From NCBI GenBank assembly GCA_039819485.1, contig JBCBRY010000030.1, positions 18,041 through 82,040 of the forward strand: DNA of 64,000 nucleotides. The letters are read 5' to 3'. The stretch comes from UBA6168 sp039819485. Lineage in GTDB: Bacteria > Bacteroidota > Bacteroidia > Chitinophagales > Saprospiraceae. This document shows, one piece after another, positions 19,316 through 31,300 of this stretch (position 1 is the first letter of the stretch; every line of letters begins with the position of its first letter). Made by a program: the position numbers and the translations under genes. The notes below the pieces were generated by a model. The model did not search any database and was not told where the DNA came from. It worked only from the letters and a program-made list of their open reading frames with translations.

Positions 19316-22300
19316 ATGAAGGATACCACCATAAAATTATTGCAAAGAGAAGATCAAAGTTTCCTGAAAGACCACTTTGATTTTGACTTTCTCAAAAGCG
19401 AAGGCCTAAAACACATAGGCGCCTTATCGGGAAATATATGGACTGACCATAACGTGCACGATCCCGGTATCACCATTTTGGAAATGGTCGCATATGCACT
19501 TATGGACCTGGGCTACAGGACCCAACTGCCCATCCAGGATATCCTGGCCTCCCCAAATGGTTCGGCCGACGATAGCTATTTTACCCCTGCCCAGATCTTG
19601 TCCAATAACCCCACGACCATACTGGATTACCGAAAATTATTGATCGCCATAGAAGGAGTGCAAAACGCGTGGTTGATTCCTTCTCAAAAAGAAAAGTACA
19701 TCATTGGCGCCCCTATCCTTACTTTAGATGATTGTAAAAAACATAATATTGATTGTCCCTCCGATTCTTCCAGTAGTACTGATACCACTGAATTTACCTT
19801 AAACGGGCTCTACAATGTGTGCATTCAAAAAGAACCCAATACGCCCTTGAGTGACCAGGAGCTACAGCAAAAAGTACTGGAAAAACTCCACGCCCACCGA
19901 AACTTGTGCGAAGATTTTGCGGAAATTAAAATTTTATGCGAAGAAGAAATCGGCATCTGTGCAGATGTAAATATCGAGCGCGGACAAGACCCCGAGAAAG
20001 TGTATATCGACCTCATCGTTGCCATTGAGCAATTTCTTTCCCCGCGTATTGCATTTTATACGCTACAGGAAATGTTGGAAGAGAAGGGAAAATTGATCGA
20101 AGAAGTTTTTGAAGGCAGACCTTTTGACCCCGATTATAACAGCCCGGGGTTTATTGATGTAGAGGAACTGGAAAACATCCCGCTTCGCAAGGAAATTCAT
20201 TTGTCCGACTTGTACAGCGTGATCAATGCAGTGGAAGGAGTAGCTTCCGTACAGAACATCAGCTTAAATGGCACTACCCTGGACGGGGCGCATGAAAGCC
20301 ATAACGATGACGACTGCCTAACCTGGATCTTTCATTTGGCAACCGATCATGTCCCCGTATTTTCACCGGAGAAAAGTTGTATCAAATTAGCCAGGGACGG
20401 TGCCGTATTTCAACTGGACGAATTTGAAATACAACGACTTAAAAGTCAAAACTTAAAAACTCGTCCTTCAGGAAGGGCTCGTGGAAACAAATCGTACCTG
20501 GACCTTGCCATCCCGAACGGGCAGTATCGCCCGGACCTTGGAACCTATTATTCGATACAAAATGAATTTCCATCAGTTTATGGCATCGGTGAAGGTGGCC
20601 TCCCTGACTCGGCCTCCAAAAAAAGGGTCGCCCAGGCACTTCAGTTAAAAGGTTACCTGCTCTTCTTCGACCAACTTTTGGTCAATTATCTTAGCCAGCT
20701 CGCCAATGCAAGGAATTTATTTTCCTTTAAAACCGAAGTAGAACAAATCAGTCAGTCAGGTGCCCTGGACAGTGTGCCGGACCTGGAAAAACTGTTGCAG
20801 TTTTACAATACCGAACAGCAGCAGCCCGTCGTTTTAATCCCCGTCCATCAAGACGATTTTTCAAAAAATATTGCCCCTGACAATGTCCAGGCCGTACTGG
20901 AAAACAGAAATCCTTTAGAATATGATTTTGATGAAAAAAAATACACGACCACAAATAAATTTGGCAGGGATATACAAGTCGATCAGTTAGTCCGGGAACT
21001 GTCTCAGGAAAATTATTCGATTGAGGTTCATCCGACAGAACAATGTTTTTATTTCATTATTCAGCCCAGTTCCCTTCCCATTGTTTTATTGGCAAGAGCT
21101 GTTTTCAACTCAAAAGAAGAAGCGGAAATTGCTGCGAACAACATTAGTTACGTTGGCACAAAAAAAGACAACTACCAACTCATCAACAAACCCTCTCAAC
21201 CGGCATACAGCTTTGACTTGGTTTTTTCCCCAACGACGAACACATCCCTGGCAGAAGAATTGACCGAGACCAAACAAACCAAGCTTGATAAAAGAAATCT
21301 TTTTCTCGATCATTTACTGGCTCGTTTTTCAGAGTCATTTACGGAGTACAGTTTATTGTTATTTTCCCAACTTAATAACAAGGAGGAAGTTTCCCAGTCA
21401 CTCATCAATGCTAAAACAAACTTTCTTTCCAATTATCCTGACATCAGCGGGAACAGGGGAAAGGCATTTAATTATTTAGACCGGGAGGCCATTTGGGGCG
21501 CTAAAAATATTTCAGGACTGGAAAAAAGGTTGCTTGCTTTTACCGGATTGGAAAATTGGGAAAAAAATTATCTCTGCAATTTTGAAGTACACCGGCACCA
21601 ACCCGAATATCAGGTTGATTTTAAATACAACGATAAAACTATTTTTAAAACCAAAAATGTTTATGACACTGAAAACAAAGCAATCAATATCTGTAAAATT
21701 ATTTTAGACGAGGCGACAGAAAATTCATTTTATGCTAAAAAGGATTTAAAAGATTGTTACTTAATTGTTTTTAATGGTTCTAAAAAACTGGAGCCTTTAG
21801 CATTCGACAATCCGACGGAACGAGACCTTTGCTATAATGCTATCCGGAATTTATTCCACCAAGCAGCCGCCCCTGACCATACCAATGTTTATCCTTCTGC
21901 TTTTGTTTACCACCACGAACTTTACACCGCCGCCGGGATCGCAGTTGCAAAAAGCAACACCAGTTTCAAGACGGAACAAGCTGCCATAAGCAAACAAAAT
22001 GATTTTGTCGGAAACATTAAGGATCAACAACCAATTGGCGGGGCGGATTTATCCAATTTAAAATTGACGACCAAGCGGGTAAACGACCGGCCTGTTTCAA
22101 TTGACAAGTCAACCGTGAACCCTTCCGTAAAAGTAGCCGATTCGGAATACCGGTGGCAAATTATGGGCATTGACAAAAAGCCCATCCTGACTGGCATTCA
22201 ATACGTCCGCAATCAATCGACCGCTTTTGACAATTATTTAAAAACAGTTTTTACTAAAAATAAAAAATGGGAAATTAAAGAAAATTCAATTCAGTTATTG

Positions 22301-25300
22301 ACGGGGCATGGGAAGGTGCTGGCGGAGCAGGCCGTGAGTTCAAAAACCGCCGGGGAATTAATTGCAGAAGAAGCCGCCCAGTTATTGGATGCTGACCTGA
22401 TAGCGGAAAAACACCTGAAAGAAACCGGCGATGCTTATGGTTTTGAAATCAGGAATGCCGCCAACCGGCTACTTTTAAAAAGCACTGTTTTATATGAAAA
22501 TAAAAACCTGGTGCAAAATTTAGCAGAGGCCATTCAGTTGGACAATTACGATATCGTCCCAAATGAAGAGTCCCGTTTTTCCATCGAATTTAAAGATGGC
22601 AAAGGGCGGGCAATCGCGACCAGCAGTGAACCCGCCAGCGATCCTTTTTTACTTTTGGAACAAATCCTTTCTAACCGGGACCAATTAAAGGTCGTTAAAA
22701 AAAGCAGCACCTACACTTTTAAAATTACCAAAGAAAATACAACAGAAGAATTGTTGGAGGGCTTCACCAGGTACGACGATCCGGAAAATGCCTTCCGGGC
22801 CCTTTTCCGCTTTTTGGAAGAATACAAAAATAAAAAACTAAAATTCAGGGAAATTACAGACGGGGAAATAGACCTGGCAAAAATAGAATTGCACATAATT
22901 GACGAACAGGGGAATTTTATTGCATTTTCCCCAAAAGAACATTTTAGAAAAAGGGAATATTGGAAAAAAGAAATTAAAGCCGTCCAAAAAACCTTAAAGG
23001 ATTTTTCCATCCCTCTGGACTTTAGCTCAGCTTCAAAATTTTATTTAGCGGACCAACAAGGAAAAGAACTGCTCCGATCCCTCAATTATTTCCCCAATCC
23101 AAATGCGGCCAGGAGCGCAGGCCGAACTGCTTTATTTTATTTTTCTCAATTAAAAAATATTGGGGACCACATCGTTCGGGCCGGCGCACAAAACACCTTC
23201 GCATTAGAACTTGGAAAACATCAGAGCCTACTTACTTTTTCAATAAATGGAAAACTGCCATTCCTGGAAAATCAATTGGAAGTTTTTCAGCAAACCATTC
23301 TGGAACATACCTATCTGGTAAATATTGCGCCCGCCGCCAACAAATGGAGACACCGTTTCTTTTGGCTGGACAAAAATGGAAAAGCCCTTATTCTTTACGA
23401 CAGCAAAGATCAATTCAACACTGAAAAAAAAGCCAACGAAGCTTATCAAAATTTTTTAACTGCTAAAACCGATTTAGAGTTTTCACAAATAAAAAAGGGA
23501 GATAAATATGGATTTCAGATTAAAAATGGAGGAAAGGTTTTAATCCACCCAACATTTTATCCTGATGCCCAAACCGGCAACGAGGTCATCAATGATGTAA
23601 TATCATTACTGCAATTTTTCAATTTACCTGAGGCGGATCAAACATGTGTTTATACAACCCCTCAATCACCAGATATCGAATCATTTGTTTATCGGGTCTA
23701 TAAAAAAGGAAATCCCATCGCATTTCATCCGTGCGATTGTTTTGAGTTAAATCAAGACGGAACAAAGTCGGCTGATTACCGGGTTCGTTTGGAAGAACTT
23801 TGCGAACGGCAATATGTATTTCCCGCATTTTATTTACGGGGAAATAAAATGATTTGCCTCTTAAATGGCAGGTATCATTATGTACTGAAAAACAGGGCCG
23901 ACGACAAAATATATTTTACCAGCAAACAAAGTTATTATTCCAAAAAAGAAGCAGTCGAAGCTTTTAATCATGAATATTTAAAATTAATACACCTCGCTTC
24001 GGACATCAACAATTACCTGGAGCTTACGTTAAAGGACGGTTCAAAAAAATATTGTTTAGGAAAAAAGATTGAAAATGCGCTGGCTACTTTTTCTGAATCC
24101 ATTTTTACAGATAAAGAATCAGTTGCCCAAAAAATGTGTTCCTTCCCGATCCGTATAAAAGGCACCCCGGTTGGAGAACTCTGCTACGACGACAACATCA
24201 CCGGGTATTTTTTTCATCTCGCCGGAGAAAACCCGTTGTGCGAAACAGACTGGATCAGCACTGCTTGTTATGACTCACCTGCGGAAGCTTGGAAAGACTT
24301 CCACCATTTTTTAAACCTCCTGAAAAATAAAAGTAATTATCGCCCACAGTTAAAGCCTTATTTAAACAAATGGCAAAAAGAAGTGACCGAGTCGTCTTTT
24401 TCGGTCAAAGGAGTTTCAAAAACTGCTTCATCCCAAATGGCAGCCGTGCCACCACCTGCTACCGGTGATCCTTGTTGTTGCTATATTTCGGTGACGGAGG
24501 TATTGGCAGAAAGCTGCTTCAGGTACAGCACTGCACTATGCGCCTGGGGAGAGAAACACCTGGCTCCTGTTTATTCACGAAACGTTTTTCTCTCCCTGGA
24601 CAACGCCTGCTGTATAGCGGAACTACTCTTGCCGGACAATTTATCTCCCGATGTGACCATCGAAACGATAGAGGATCACGACGGTAAAGATTTCTATTAT
24701 TTTAAAATTGAGTACACATTCACCAAAAATGGTGACCAGCTTACCTATCATTTCACCGGAGAAACTTTTTTTGAAGAAAGAATAGATGCCGAAAACGCAG
24801 GCATTGACTTGTTAGATACCATTCGTAAAAATGAACTGACAACCACGGTGGTGCAAGGCGATGACTGCCTTTATCGAATCGCTCTTGTCCGCCCTTGCGA
24901 GGAGCCGGAAATCATCGAATTGCCATGTAGCACGGCACCCGGTAGTTGTCAGGGTGAATTCAACACCCCAAAAGGGCTGAACCGTTTATTGGAAGCTGCC
25001 TGTGAAGAAGGGGCCTTTGTACCCTGCATTATTGAAGATAAAAAAAGCTGCTATTTTACTTTTAAAGTCGTAGAACCTGCCACTTATTTTTTCGCCCACC
25101 ATCCTCATCAGTTTCACGCAAGGGAAGACCGGGACAAAATGATGGGCTGGATTTTCGACCAGCTAAAAGGGAAAAACACCAAATTTGAATTAATTGATAA
25201 ACCCGACGGCAAATATGCCCTTCAGCTTTGTGCTTTTGTTGATAAAACAATTGACGGTAATACGCCCGACGAGATCGTCGAAGAAAATTACATTTATTAT

Positions 25301-27016
25301 GTAAATGCTCCTGCGGGGTTCAACCCATTTAATCTGCTCTGGAGCATAACGGATGACCCGTTAAAAGATAAGTATTGCCTTTTTGAAATACCGCGTTTGT
25401 TCACACGGGAAGAAATAGATGACGCCGGATTTAAAACCATAAAAGAATGTTACGAGAGCAACATCAATTTTCTCCTGACCAATAACGAACACCTCGAACC
25501 CACCGGGGATTTCAATGAACAAAACCCGGGCATCGCTCTTGTTAACCCCAATTGCCTCCTGGCCAAACATCCTCAACTCTATACTTGCGAGGAAGATATG
25601 TGGGCAGCCATTGAAGCGACCAAAGCTCATATCAACACAGAGGGCATGCATTTGCTGGAGCATATTCTGTTGCGTCCGGAAAAAGTAATCAGCAGTGACC
25701 CCGATGACCAAGATAAGTTTGACTGTACCTGTACCTTGCTGGCCACTCCTGATCCGGACTGTATATTCCCTTTGCCCGAAGAAGATATTGATCGCTGTTT
25801 GATCCCAGTAGAGTTAGATGAAGATGGAAATGAAGTAAAACCGACTTATGTACCGGGTGCAGACCCATATTCGTTCTGGGCGACCACTATTTTTCCCTGT
25901 TGGTCGAAACGGTACCAGGACACCAATTTCAGGACCTATGTCACCAATACCTTATTGAGGGAGGCACCTGCACACGTTGCGCTGAATCAACTGTGGCTAA
26001 GTCCTTTGCAGTTTTGCAAATTTGAAGACCAATACCGGCAGTGGCTGCATTACAAAGCCGGACGGCAGGCTTGCGAAACCGACATGCCCTGCGATCTGAT
26101 AAAATGCCTGATGAACCTGAAGAGTTGCTGCCCTGAAAGCGGACAGCAAGGAGATAAGAACTGTGAATGCGACACCCCCACATTCAAAGCAAACCTACAG
26201 GCTGTAGGCATCAATCAACTGTTTAATATTACGGAAACCAACAGCCCCTTCCTGGGCAGTCAATTCAGAAATTTTACGGTAGCGGACAATCAGGTTGTAT
26301 TTGACCGAAACAAGCTTCAGGCATCCTTGTCAGCCAATTTAAGAGCGGAAGCTGCTGTCTTTTCTCCGCCGGCAGCAACGCCTGCCCCTGCTGTAAGCCC
26401 GGCAGGCCCCTCTGCGACTTTGAAAGAAAAGACCGGCCCTGCTGAGAAAGCCGAAAGCCAATCAGAGGTAAAATCAAAAACCAAAACCAATCAGCCTACA
26501 GCCACTACAGTCAAACCTGCTCCCAGGGAAAAAGCAAAGGCAACTCCTCCGTCGAAAGCCGACAACGCAAGCGATCCGGGTACTCCCCGGCCATTTTTAT
26601 CAAAAATAAAAACAGTAAAGGACGCCAATGTTTTAAGGTCAAAAACCTATACCAACATCCTCGCTTACGCCGAAACGGTGGCCAAAAAGAAAGTGACCAA
26701 AACCACGATCAAACGATTGTTGGACGATGTGATCCTCTATTCGATCCGATATGCCATTGGCAAAAAAGGCGGTGGCGACGACAAATTTTACACCAGGTTA
26801 CTGGCGGACTCCATCGCCCTGACCCTCGATAAGCTCGTTGCGCAAAACAGGGAAAAGGTTTTTCATGCAGATGAATTCCGCCATGCCTTTGCAAAAATGA
26901 AAGACAAAGGGATATCGCTTGCTGCGGTCAAAAGGAACTGGAACAGCAAAGCATTGAAATCAATAACCGACGATGCGCCTGCCATCGAGCTGTACCTTCA
27001 ATTATTTAAGCTATGA
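19316..27016 (+). CDS. Giant baseplate-type eCIS protein (Pvc12/Afp12-like ends)
   Basis: A 2566-aa protein. The N-terminus contains WTDHNVHDPGITILEMVAYALMD (19438 on), a signature of Pvc12/gp6-gp7-like baseplate wedge proteins. A second recognisable baseplate block is near 25600-26100 (EGMHLLEHILLRP, then APAHVALNQLWLSPLQF). Between about residues 560 and 1680 lies a Lys/Asn-rich insert, more A/T-rich than the ends, built from repeated β-rich units with the pattern F-x-I-x-(N/G)...L-L-K/I-x-x-x-x-Y; it faintly recalls DUF1508 repeats. Residues ~2340-2430 are a Pro/Ala/Lys linker and the last ~130 a helical domain. The insert could be a surface-exposed recognition module; no separate tail-fibre gene was found. 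Overlaps the next gene by 4 nt. Confidence 0.75.
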   Translation: MKDTTIKLLQREDQSFLKDHFDFDFLKSEGLKHIGALSGNIWTDHNVHDPGITILEMVAYALMDLGYRTQLPIQDILASPNGSADDSYFTPAQILSNNPTTILDYRKLLIAIEGVQNAWLIPSQKEKYIIGAPILTLDDCKKHNIDCPSDSSSSTDTTEFTLNGLYNVCIQKEPNTPLSDQELQQKVLEKLHAHRNLCEDFAEIKILCEEEIGICADVNIERGQDPEKVYIDLIVAIEQFLSPRIAFYTLQEMLEEKGKLIEEVFEGRPFDPDYNSPGFIDVEELENIPLRKEIHLSDLYSVINAVEGVASVQNISLNGTTLDGAHESHNDDDCLTWIFHLATDHVPVFSPEKSCIKLARDGAVFQLDEFEIQRLKSQNLKTRPSGRARGNKSYLDLAIPNGQYRPDLGTYYSIQNEFPSVYGIGEGGLPDSASKKRVAQALQLKGYLLFFDQLLVNYLSQLANARNLFSFKTEVEQISQSGALDSVPDLEKLLQFYNTEQQQPVVLIPVHQDDFSKNIAPDNVQAVLENRNPLEYDFDEKKYTTTNKFGRDIQVDQLVRELSQENYSIEVHPTEQCFYFIIQPSSLPIVLLARAVFNSKEEAEIAANNISYVGTKKDNYQLINKPSQPAYSFDLVFSPTTNTSLAEELTETKQTKLDKRNLFLDHLLARFSESFTEYSLLLFSQLNNKEEVSQSLINAKTNFLSNYPDISGNRGKAFNYLDREAIWGAKNISGLEKRLLAFTGLENWEKNYLCNFEVHRHQPEYQVDFKYNDKTIFKTKNVYDTENKAINICKIILDEATENSFYAKKDLKDCYLIVFNGSKKLEPLAFDNPTERDLCYNAIRNLFHQAAAPDHTNVYPSAFVYHHELYTAAGIAVAKSNTSFKTEQAAISKQNDFVGNIKDQQPIGGADLSNLKLTTKRVNDRPVSIDKSTVNPSVKVADSEYRWQIMGIDKKPILTGIQYVRNQSTAFDNYLKTVFTKNKKWEIKENSIQLLTGHGKVLAEQAVSSKTAGELIAEEAAQLLDADLIAEKHLKETGDAYGFEIRNAANRLLLKSTVLYENKNLVQNLAEAIQLDNYDIVPNEESRFSIEFKDGKGRAIATSSEPASDPFLLLEQILSNRDQLKVVKKSSTYTFKITKENTTEELLEGFTRYDDPENAFRALFRFLEEYKNKKLKFREITDGEIDLAKIELHIIDEQGNFIAFSPKEHFRKREYWKKEIKAVQKTLKDFSIPLDFSSASKFYLADQQGKELLRSLNYFPNPNAARSAGRTALFYFSQLKNIGDHIVRAGAQNTFALELGKHQSLLTFSINGKLPFLENQLEVFQQTILEHTYLVNIAPAANKWRHRFFWLDKNGKALILYDSKDQFNTEKKANEAYQNFLTAKTDLEFSQIKKGDKYGFQIKNGGKVLIHPTFYPDAQTGNEVINDVISLLQFFNLPEADQTCVYTTPQSPDIESFVYRVYKKGNPIAFHPCDCFELNQDGTKSADYRVRLEELCERQYVFPAFYLRGNKMICLLNGRYHYVLKNRADDKIYFTSKQSYYSKKEAVEAFNHEYLKLIHLASDINNYLELTLKDGSKKYCLGKKIENALATFSESIFTDKESVAQKMCSFPIRIKGTPVGELCYDDNITGYFFHLAGENPLCETDWISTACYDSPAEAWKDFHHFLNLLKNKSNYRPQLKPYLNKWQKEVTESSFSVKGVSKTASSQMAAVPPPATGDPCCCYISVTEVLAESCFRYSTALCAWGEKHLAPVYSRNVFLSLDNACCIAELLLPDNLSPDVTIETIEDHDGKDFYYFKIEYTFTKNGDQLTYHFTGETFFEERIDAENAGIDLLDTIRKNELTTTVVQGDDCLYRIALVRPCEEPEIIELPCSTAPGSCQGEFNTPKGLNRLLEAACEEGAFVPCIIEDKKSCYFTFKVVEPATYFFAHHPHQFHAREDRDKMMGWIFDQLKGKNTKFELIDKPDGKYALQLCAFVDKTIDGNTPDEIVEENYIYYVNAPAGFNPFNLLWSITDDPLKDKYCLFEIPRLFTREEIDDAGFKTIKECYESNINFLLTNNEHLEPTGDFNEQNPGIALVNPNCLLAKHPQLYTCEEDMWAAIEATKAHINTEGMHLLEHILLRPEKVISSDPDDQDKFDCTCTLLATPDPDCIFPLPEEDIDRCLIPVELDEDGNEVKPTYVPGADPYSFWATTIFPCWSKRYQDTNFRTYVTNTLLREAPAHVALNQLWLSPLQFCKFEDQYRQWLHYKAGRQACETDMPCDLIKCLMNLKSCCPESGQQGDKNCECDTPTFKANLQAVGINQLFNITETNSPFLGSQFRNFTVADNQVVFDRNKLQASLSANLRAEAAVFSPPAATPAPAVSPAGPSATLKEKTGPAEKAESQSEVKSKTKTNQPTATTVKPAPREKAKATPPSKADNASDPGTPRPFLSKIKTVKDANVLRSKTYTNILAYAETVAKKKVTKTTIKRLLDDVILYSIRYAIGKKGGGDDKFYTRLLADSIALTLDKLVAQNREKVFHADEFRHAFAKMKDKGISLAAVKRNWNSKALKSITDDAPAIELYLQLFKL

Positions 27017-28278
27017 AACACGTCATCGGCAAACAGGTCATTCAGTTGCAATTGAGTACCGACAGGGAAGCGGCGAAGTTGCAACATCGGTTTAGCCAGT
27101 TGTATTGGCAGGACTTGGTCCCTGCGATGGGAGATCTGTTCGATGAGTTGACGGGCAGTGAGGAAGTGGTGGAAATCGACCGCTTGGAAATTGACATAGG
27201 CATGCTGCCAAACGTGGACTTTCAGAAAGAATGGATATTACCATTACTGAAACAGGCCATCGAAAAATGGTTCCAGCAAAACAAAGTAAAAACATCTGGC
27301 ATCCAACGGAAACCTATCCAAAAAAGCATCTTTGAAAAATGGCTTTTTTTTCTTGAAAATGGTTACCTGCCCTGGAGCCTTCAGAACTTACCAAAAGATT
27401 GGACGGCCCGTATCTTGGAAAGCCTGGCCACCCATGTACAGTCAATCCACGACCTGAGCAGCTTACTCAAAAAAAACCGCCATGCCCTTAAACGACTGGT
27501 GCTGCAGCATGATTCCACTTTTCTACAACATGTCATAGAGACGCTTACCGCCCAGGCACAGAATGGGCTGGCCCCGTTTCTCGAATCATTGCCTTCCCGG
27601 CAGGCCAAGGAAAATTTCTGGGAATTCACCCTGGATAAAATTGTCGTCAAAAAAAATAAATGGTCCAGCTCTACCCTGGTCAAAAAATACCAGGAACAAC
27701 AGAGCTATCCTCCTCCAGCAAAACCTGCCTCCGACCAAAAGGAAGACCAAGGTGCCACGACTGACCGGATTGACAAAAGTGGAATATTCATACAATGTGC
27801 CGGCATCGTCATGGTGCATCCTTTTTTACAGCGATTTTTCAACCGTATTGATTTATTGGATGGAGCGGAATTCAAAGACCACGAGGCCGCCAGCCGGGCC
27901 ATCCATCTTTTGAACTACCTGGCCACCCACACCACCGAACCTCCAGAATACGATCTCAGTTTGCTGAAATTTTTATGCGGTGTCCCGCTCAATACACCCG
28001 TTAAAAAATACATCCAGTTGAGTGCCGAAGAAATGGAAGAAGCCGACGCCCTCTTGCAGGCCGTCGTTCATCATTGGGGGGCGCTGGGCAAGGTATCCAA
28101 TACCAGTTTACAGCAAGCTTTCCTCCAGCGGGAAGGCAAACTCCTGCACGAACAAAGCGGCTGGAAACTACAAATGGACAAACAGACCATGGACATCCTG
28201 TTGGGTCAATTGCCCTGGGGCATCAGTGTGATCAAACTGCCGTGGATGATGGACTACCTGAAAGTGGACTGGGCATAA
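27013..28278 (+). CDS. Contractile injection system tape measure protein (Pvc14/Afp14-like)
   Basis: A 421-aa protein whose N-terminus matches the CIS tape-measure family: VIGKQVIQLQLSTD, then LQHRFSQLYWQDLVPAMGDLFDEL and the VEIDRLEIDIG motif at about residue 58. The C-terminal half contains a second conserved block, IQCAGIVMVHPFLQRFFNRI at about 257, and ends with WGISVIKLPWM. In Afp the homologue controls tube length. ATGA overlap with the giant baseplate gene indicates coupled translation. Confidence 0.88.
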   Translation: MKHVIGKQVIQLQLSTDREAAKLQHRFSQLYWQDLVPAMGDLFDELTGSEEVVEIDRLEIDIGMLPNVDFQKEWILPLLKQAIEKWFQQNKVKTSGIQRKPIQKSIFEKWLFFLENGYLPWSLQNLPKDWTARILESLATHVQSIHDLSSLLKKNRHALKRLVLQHDSTFLQHVIETLTAQAQNGLAPFLESLPSRQAKENFWEFTLDKIVVKKNKWSSSTLVKKYQEQQSYPPPAKPASDQKEDQGATTDRIDKSGIFIQCAGIVMVHPFLQRFFNRIDLLDGAEFKDHEAASRAIHLLNYLATHTTEPPEYDLSLLKFLCGVPLNTPVKKYIQLSAEEMEEADALLQAVVHHWGALGKVSNTSLQQAFLQREGKLLHEQSGWKLQMDKQTMDILLGQLPWGISVIKLPWMMDYLKVDWA

Positions 28279-28316
28279 ATGTGGAGATTTAGGGATTGAA
28301 TTTATGACAATAAATT

Positions 28317-31300
28317 TTGATGAAAACTGCGGAAGCAAAAACAACGGCCAACATTATCCAGCGCAAAAACGATCCTGCGCAGCACCCGTTCTTCTCAAAA
28401 GAAGGGGAAAGCCATTTTTTTGCGGATGAGCATAGCTTCTCCCCCTCTGGAGAGGGCCGGAGGGGGGATACCAAACCTTTCTTCTCCCCTTCCAACATCC
28501 AGCCCAAACTCACCATCGGCCAGCCCAATGACAAATTCGAAATAGAGGCCGATCAGATGGCCGACCAAGTCGTTCAACGATTATCAAACAAAAAGGCCCG
28601 GCCAGAAGACTCAAAACCCGCCGCCCAAATGGAGCAAAGCGACATCCTGCACCGGCAGGTCGGGAGTTCAAAGCCCCCTTCCATTCAACACAAATGCGCC
28701 GACTGCGAAGGGGAAGAACGCCTCCAAAAAATGGAAGGCGAAGAGGAAATGCTTTCCAGGAAAGAAATCAGTATTCAGCGCAAGCCGATCTTCGAAAGCA
28801 ATGATGATGAAAACAACAATGCCATTTCAAGTAGTTTAGGAGCCAGCATCCAACGCAAGTGCGCTACCTGTGAACAAGAGGATGAAATGATCCAGGAGAA
28901 AAGTGAAACCAGTTCGCCAAATACCGCTTCCACCGATCTGCAGAACCGATTGAACCGTACAAAAGGCAGCGGCGCTCCCTTGCCGAAAGAAACCGCTTCT
29001 TCCCTGGGTGAAGCCTTTGGTACCGACTTCAGCAATGTCCGCATTCACACGGGCAGCGAAGCGGTGCAGATGAGCCAGGAACTGGGGGCACAGGCATTTA
29101 CGCACGGGAGCGATATTTATTTTAACAAGGGAAAATACGAAACCGGCTCAACGAGTGGCCAGCATCTGTTGGCGCATGAGCTGGTGCATACGGTGCAGCA
29201 GGGCGGATCAAAGAAAGTTCACCCAAAAATTCAAAGATCTCCAAATAGATTCCCTAAAGATGCACCAGTAATTTTGACCTTACAAGACAAGCTGGAAAAA
29301 CTCAAAAAGGGAGATTATGACAACGACCCGGAATTGAAGTACGACATTGCAAAAGAAATATGGATCGGCAATACATTGCCCGTGAAAACCATTGACCTGA
29401 ACACGGGAGATCTAATGCTTCTTGAAAATGTTTTTACCAACAATTCTCCAAAATTGGAAGAGCCGCTCAACAGTTCGCAAGATATACTGAAAAGCCTTAG
29501 AAATGGAGATTATGACCATTGTCCGAAAATAAAATATGCTCTTGCGAAAAAAATATGGACGGAGAGTTTAACTGATCGAACGGCGACTGACCTGACTAAT
29601 GAAGATTTGTCTTTTTTGGAAAGTATATTTCGCAAAGGAGAAATTACGCTTGAGAAAATTGCTGTTAACTACTCTGATCAGTCGCCCTACGAAATTCCCA
29701 ACAGCTTAATTCGACAATCAAAGGAATATCAGAACATGATGGTGGAGAGCGGAAAATATCAGGATATTGAAAGCGCTCCTGAGGGAACGGCCGTCACCGC
29801 CGCAGAAGGCCTGGAAACATGTCGAATTTTAATTGACCGAATTAATAAATGCCAAAATGTGGATTGGCCCAAAGACGCTGCGGAAACGATCAGCCAGGCA
29901 CGTGCAAATTTAGATGCGGAAGTAGTCAGTATTTATGATGACAGCCCTTATATAAATGAGATGCCAGGCACCCTGTTTTTTGAACTCAACAGTTCGGAAG
30001 TACCTAATTCCCAAATTTATAAAATAGCAGAAATAATCCGCCAAAATCCTTCGGAGCTAACATTGCGAGGGGCGGCAAGTAAAAATGAAAAAAACCAGGA
30101 AGACCTGGTGGACAGACGCCTTGCAGCAGTACAGCAAATCTTGGACGATTTAGGATATACCGGCGCAATAATAAATACTGAAAACAGATATCAGGCAGGT
30201 GAAGAAATGCCTTTGTACAACAGGGTTAGAGCTGTTGAGATGCTTCATCTTGGCAATTATTCTCTTTCGAACCTTATAGATTGTAAAGCGGGAGAGGAAG
30301 TTCCATCAGATGGAAAAAAACGAAAAGAAATTCGAAGAACATTAAAGCATGCCAAAGGAGACGTTAAAAAAGCCATAGCTCTATTAAAAGATCCGTCCGA
30401 CCGAGTCCTGGGTCTTGTGGATCAATTCTTCCATGATCCGAGCAAAGGGGAAGACCTGAACTGGACAATTGATGAACTAAGGAAAAAACTGAAGGAAATA
30501 AAAGGGCAATTGAACATGTATGTAGGAGAAAAAATTAAAAATCACAACTATTGTGACGATACCTGCAACCTTGCCTATGCTTACAATAAAGGTATCTGGA
30601 CTAAGGCCGTGATGGTCTTATGCCCTGGATTTTGGGAAGCACCCTATATTGAAAGGGTATACACTATTATCCATGAAGCAATTCATGGCGCCAAGAATAT
30701 TGAGGGACAAGACTGGGCCTATGACCGCAGCAGGAAGCTCGCTATACTGCCAAAAGAAAAGGCATTCAATAACAACGACAGTTACGTCATGTTCATAAAG
30801 TATGCTGTAGGATCTTTGTTTAGCCCTAAAGATCCCGGCACCAATATTTACTACGAAAATGATGAAATAGAAGCAACTTGTTATTCACCTGAAAAACGAG
30901 CAACCATTGATTTTCTCCTTGCTGAATTGGAAACCGAGTTGCTGGATAAGCTCCTGGCAATTGCTACTATGTACGAGACCATGTCATCTCTAATTGACGA
31001 AACGGAGCCTCATCAACAAACAGATCATAAAGAATTGAAGAAAGTAGCAGACATCACCGGCCTAGTTTCTACCTCAGACAAAGATGGAATGGTAAAATAT
31101 ACCCAAAAAGATTTAACCGCCGTCGCCGCTCTTTGGGAAAGAGTAGAGGCCATGAAAATATCAATGTTCACAGAAAACAAAAACATTTCAACCGATGCGC
31201 TGGCCCACAAAGTAGTGTGGGACATGGGGCCAGGTGAAAATATTGCATTCTACCCGGCATTCTTTGCCAAAACATCCGAGGAACAAATGCAAGAATTATA

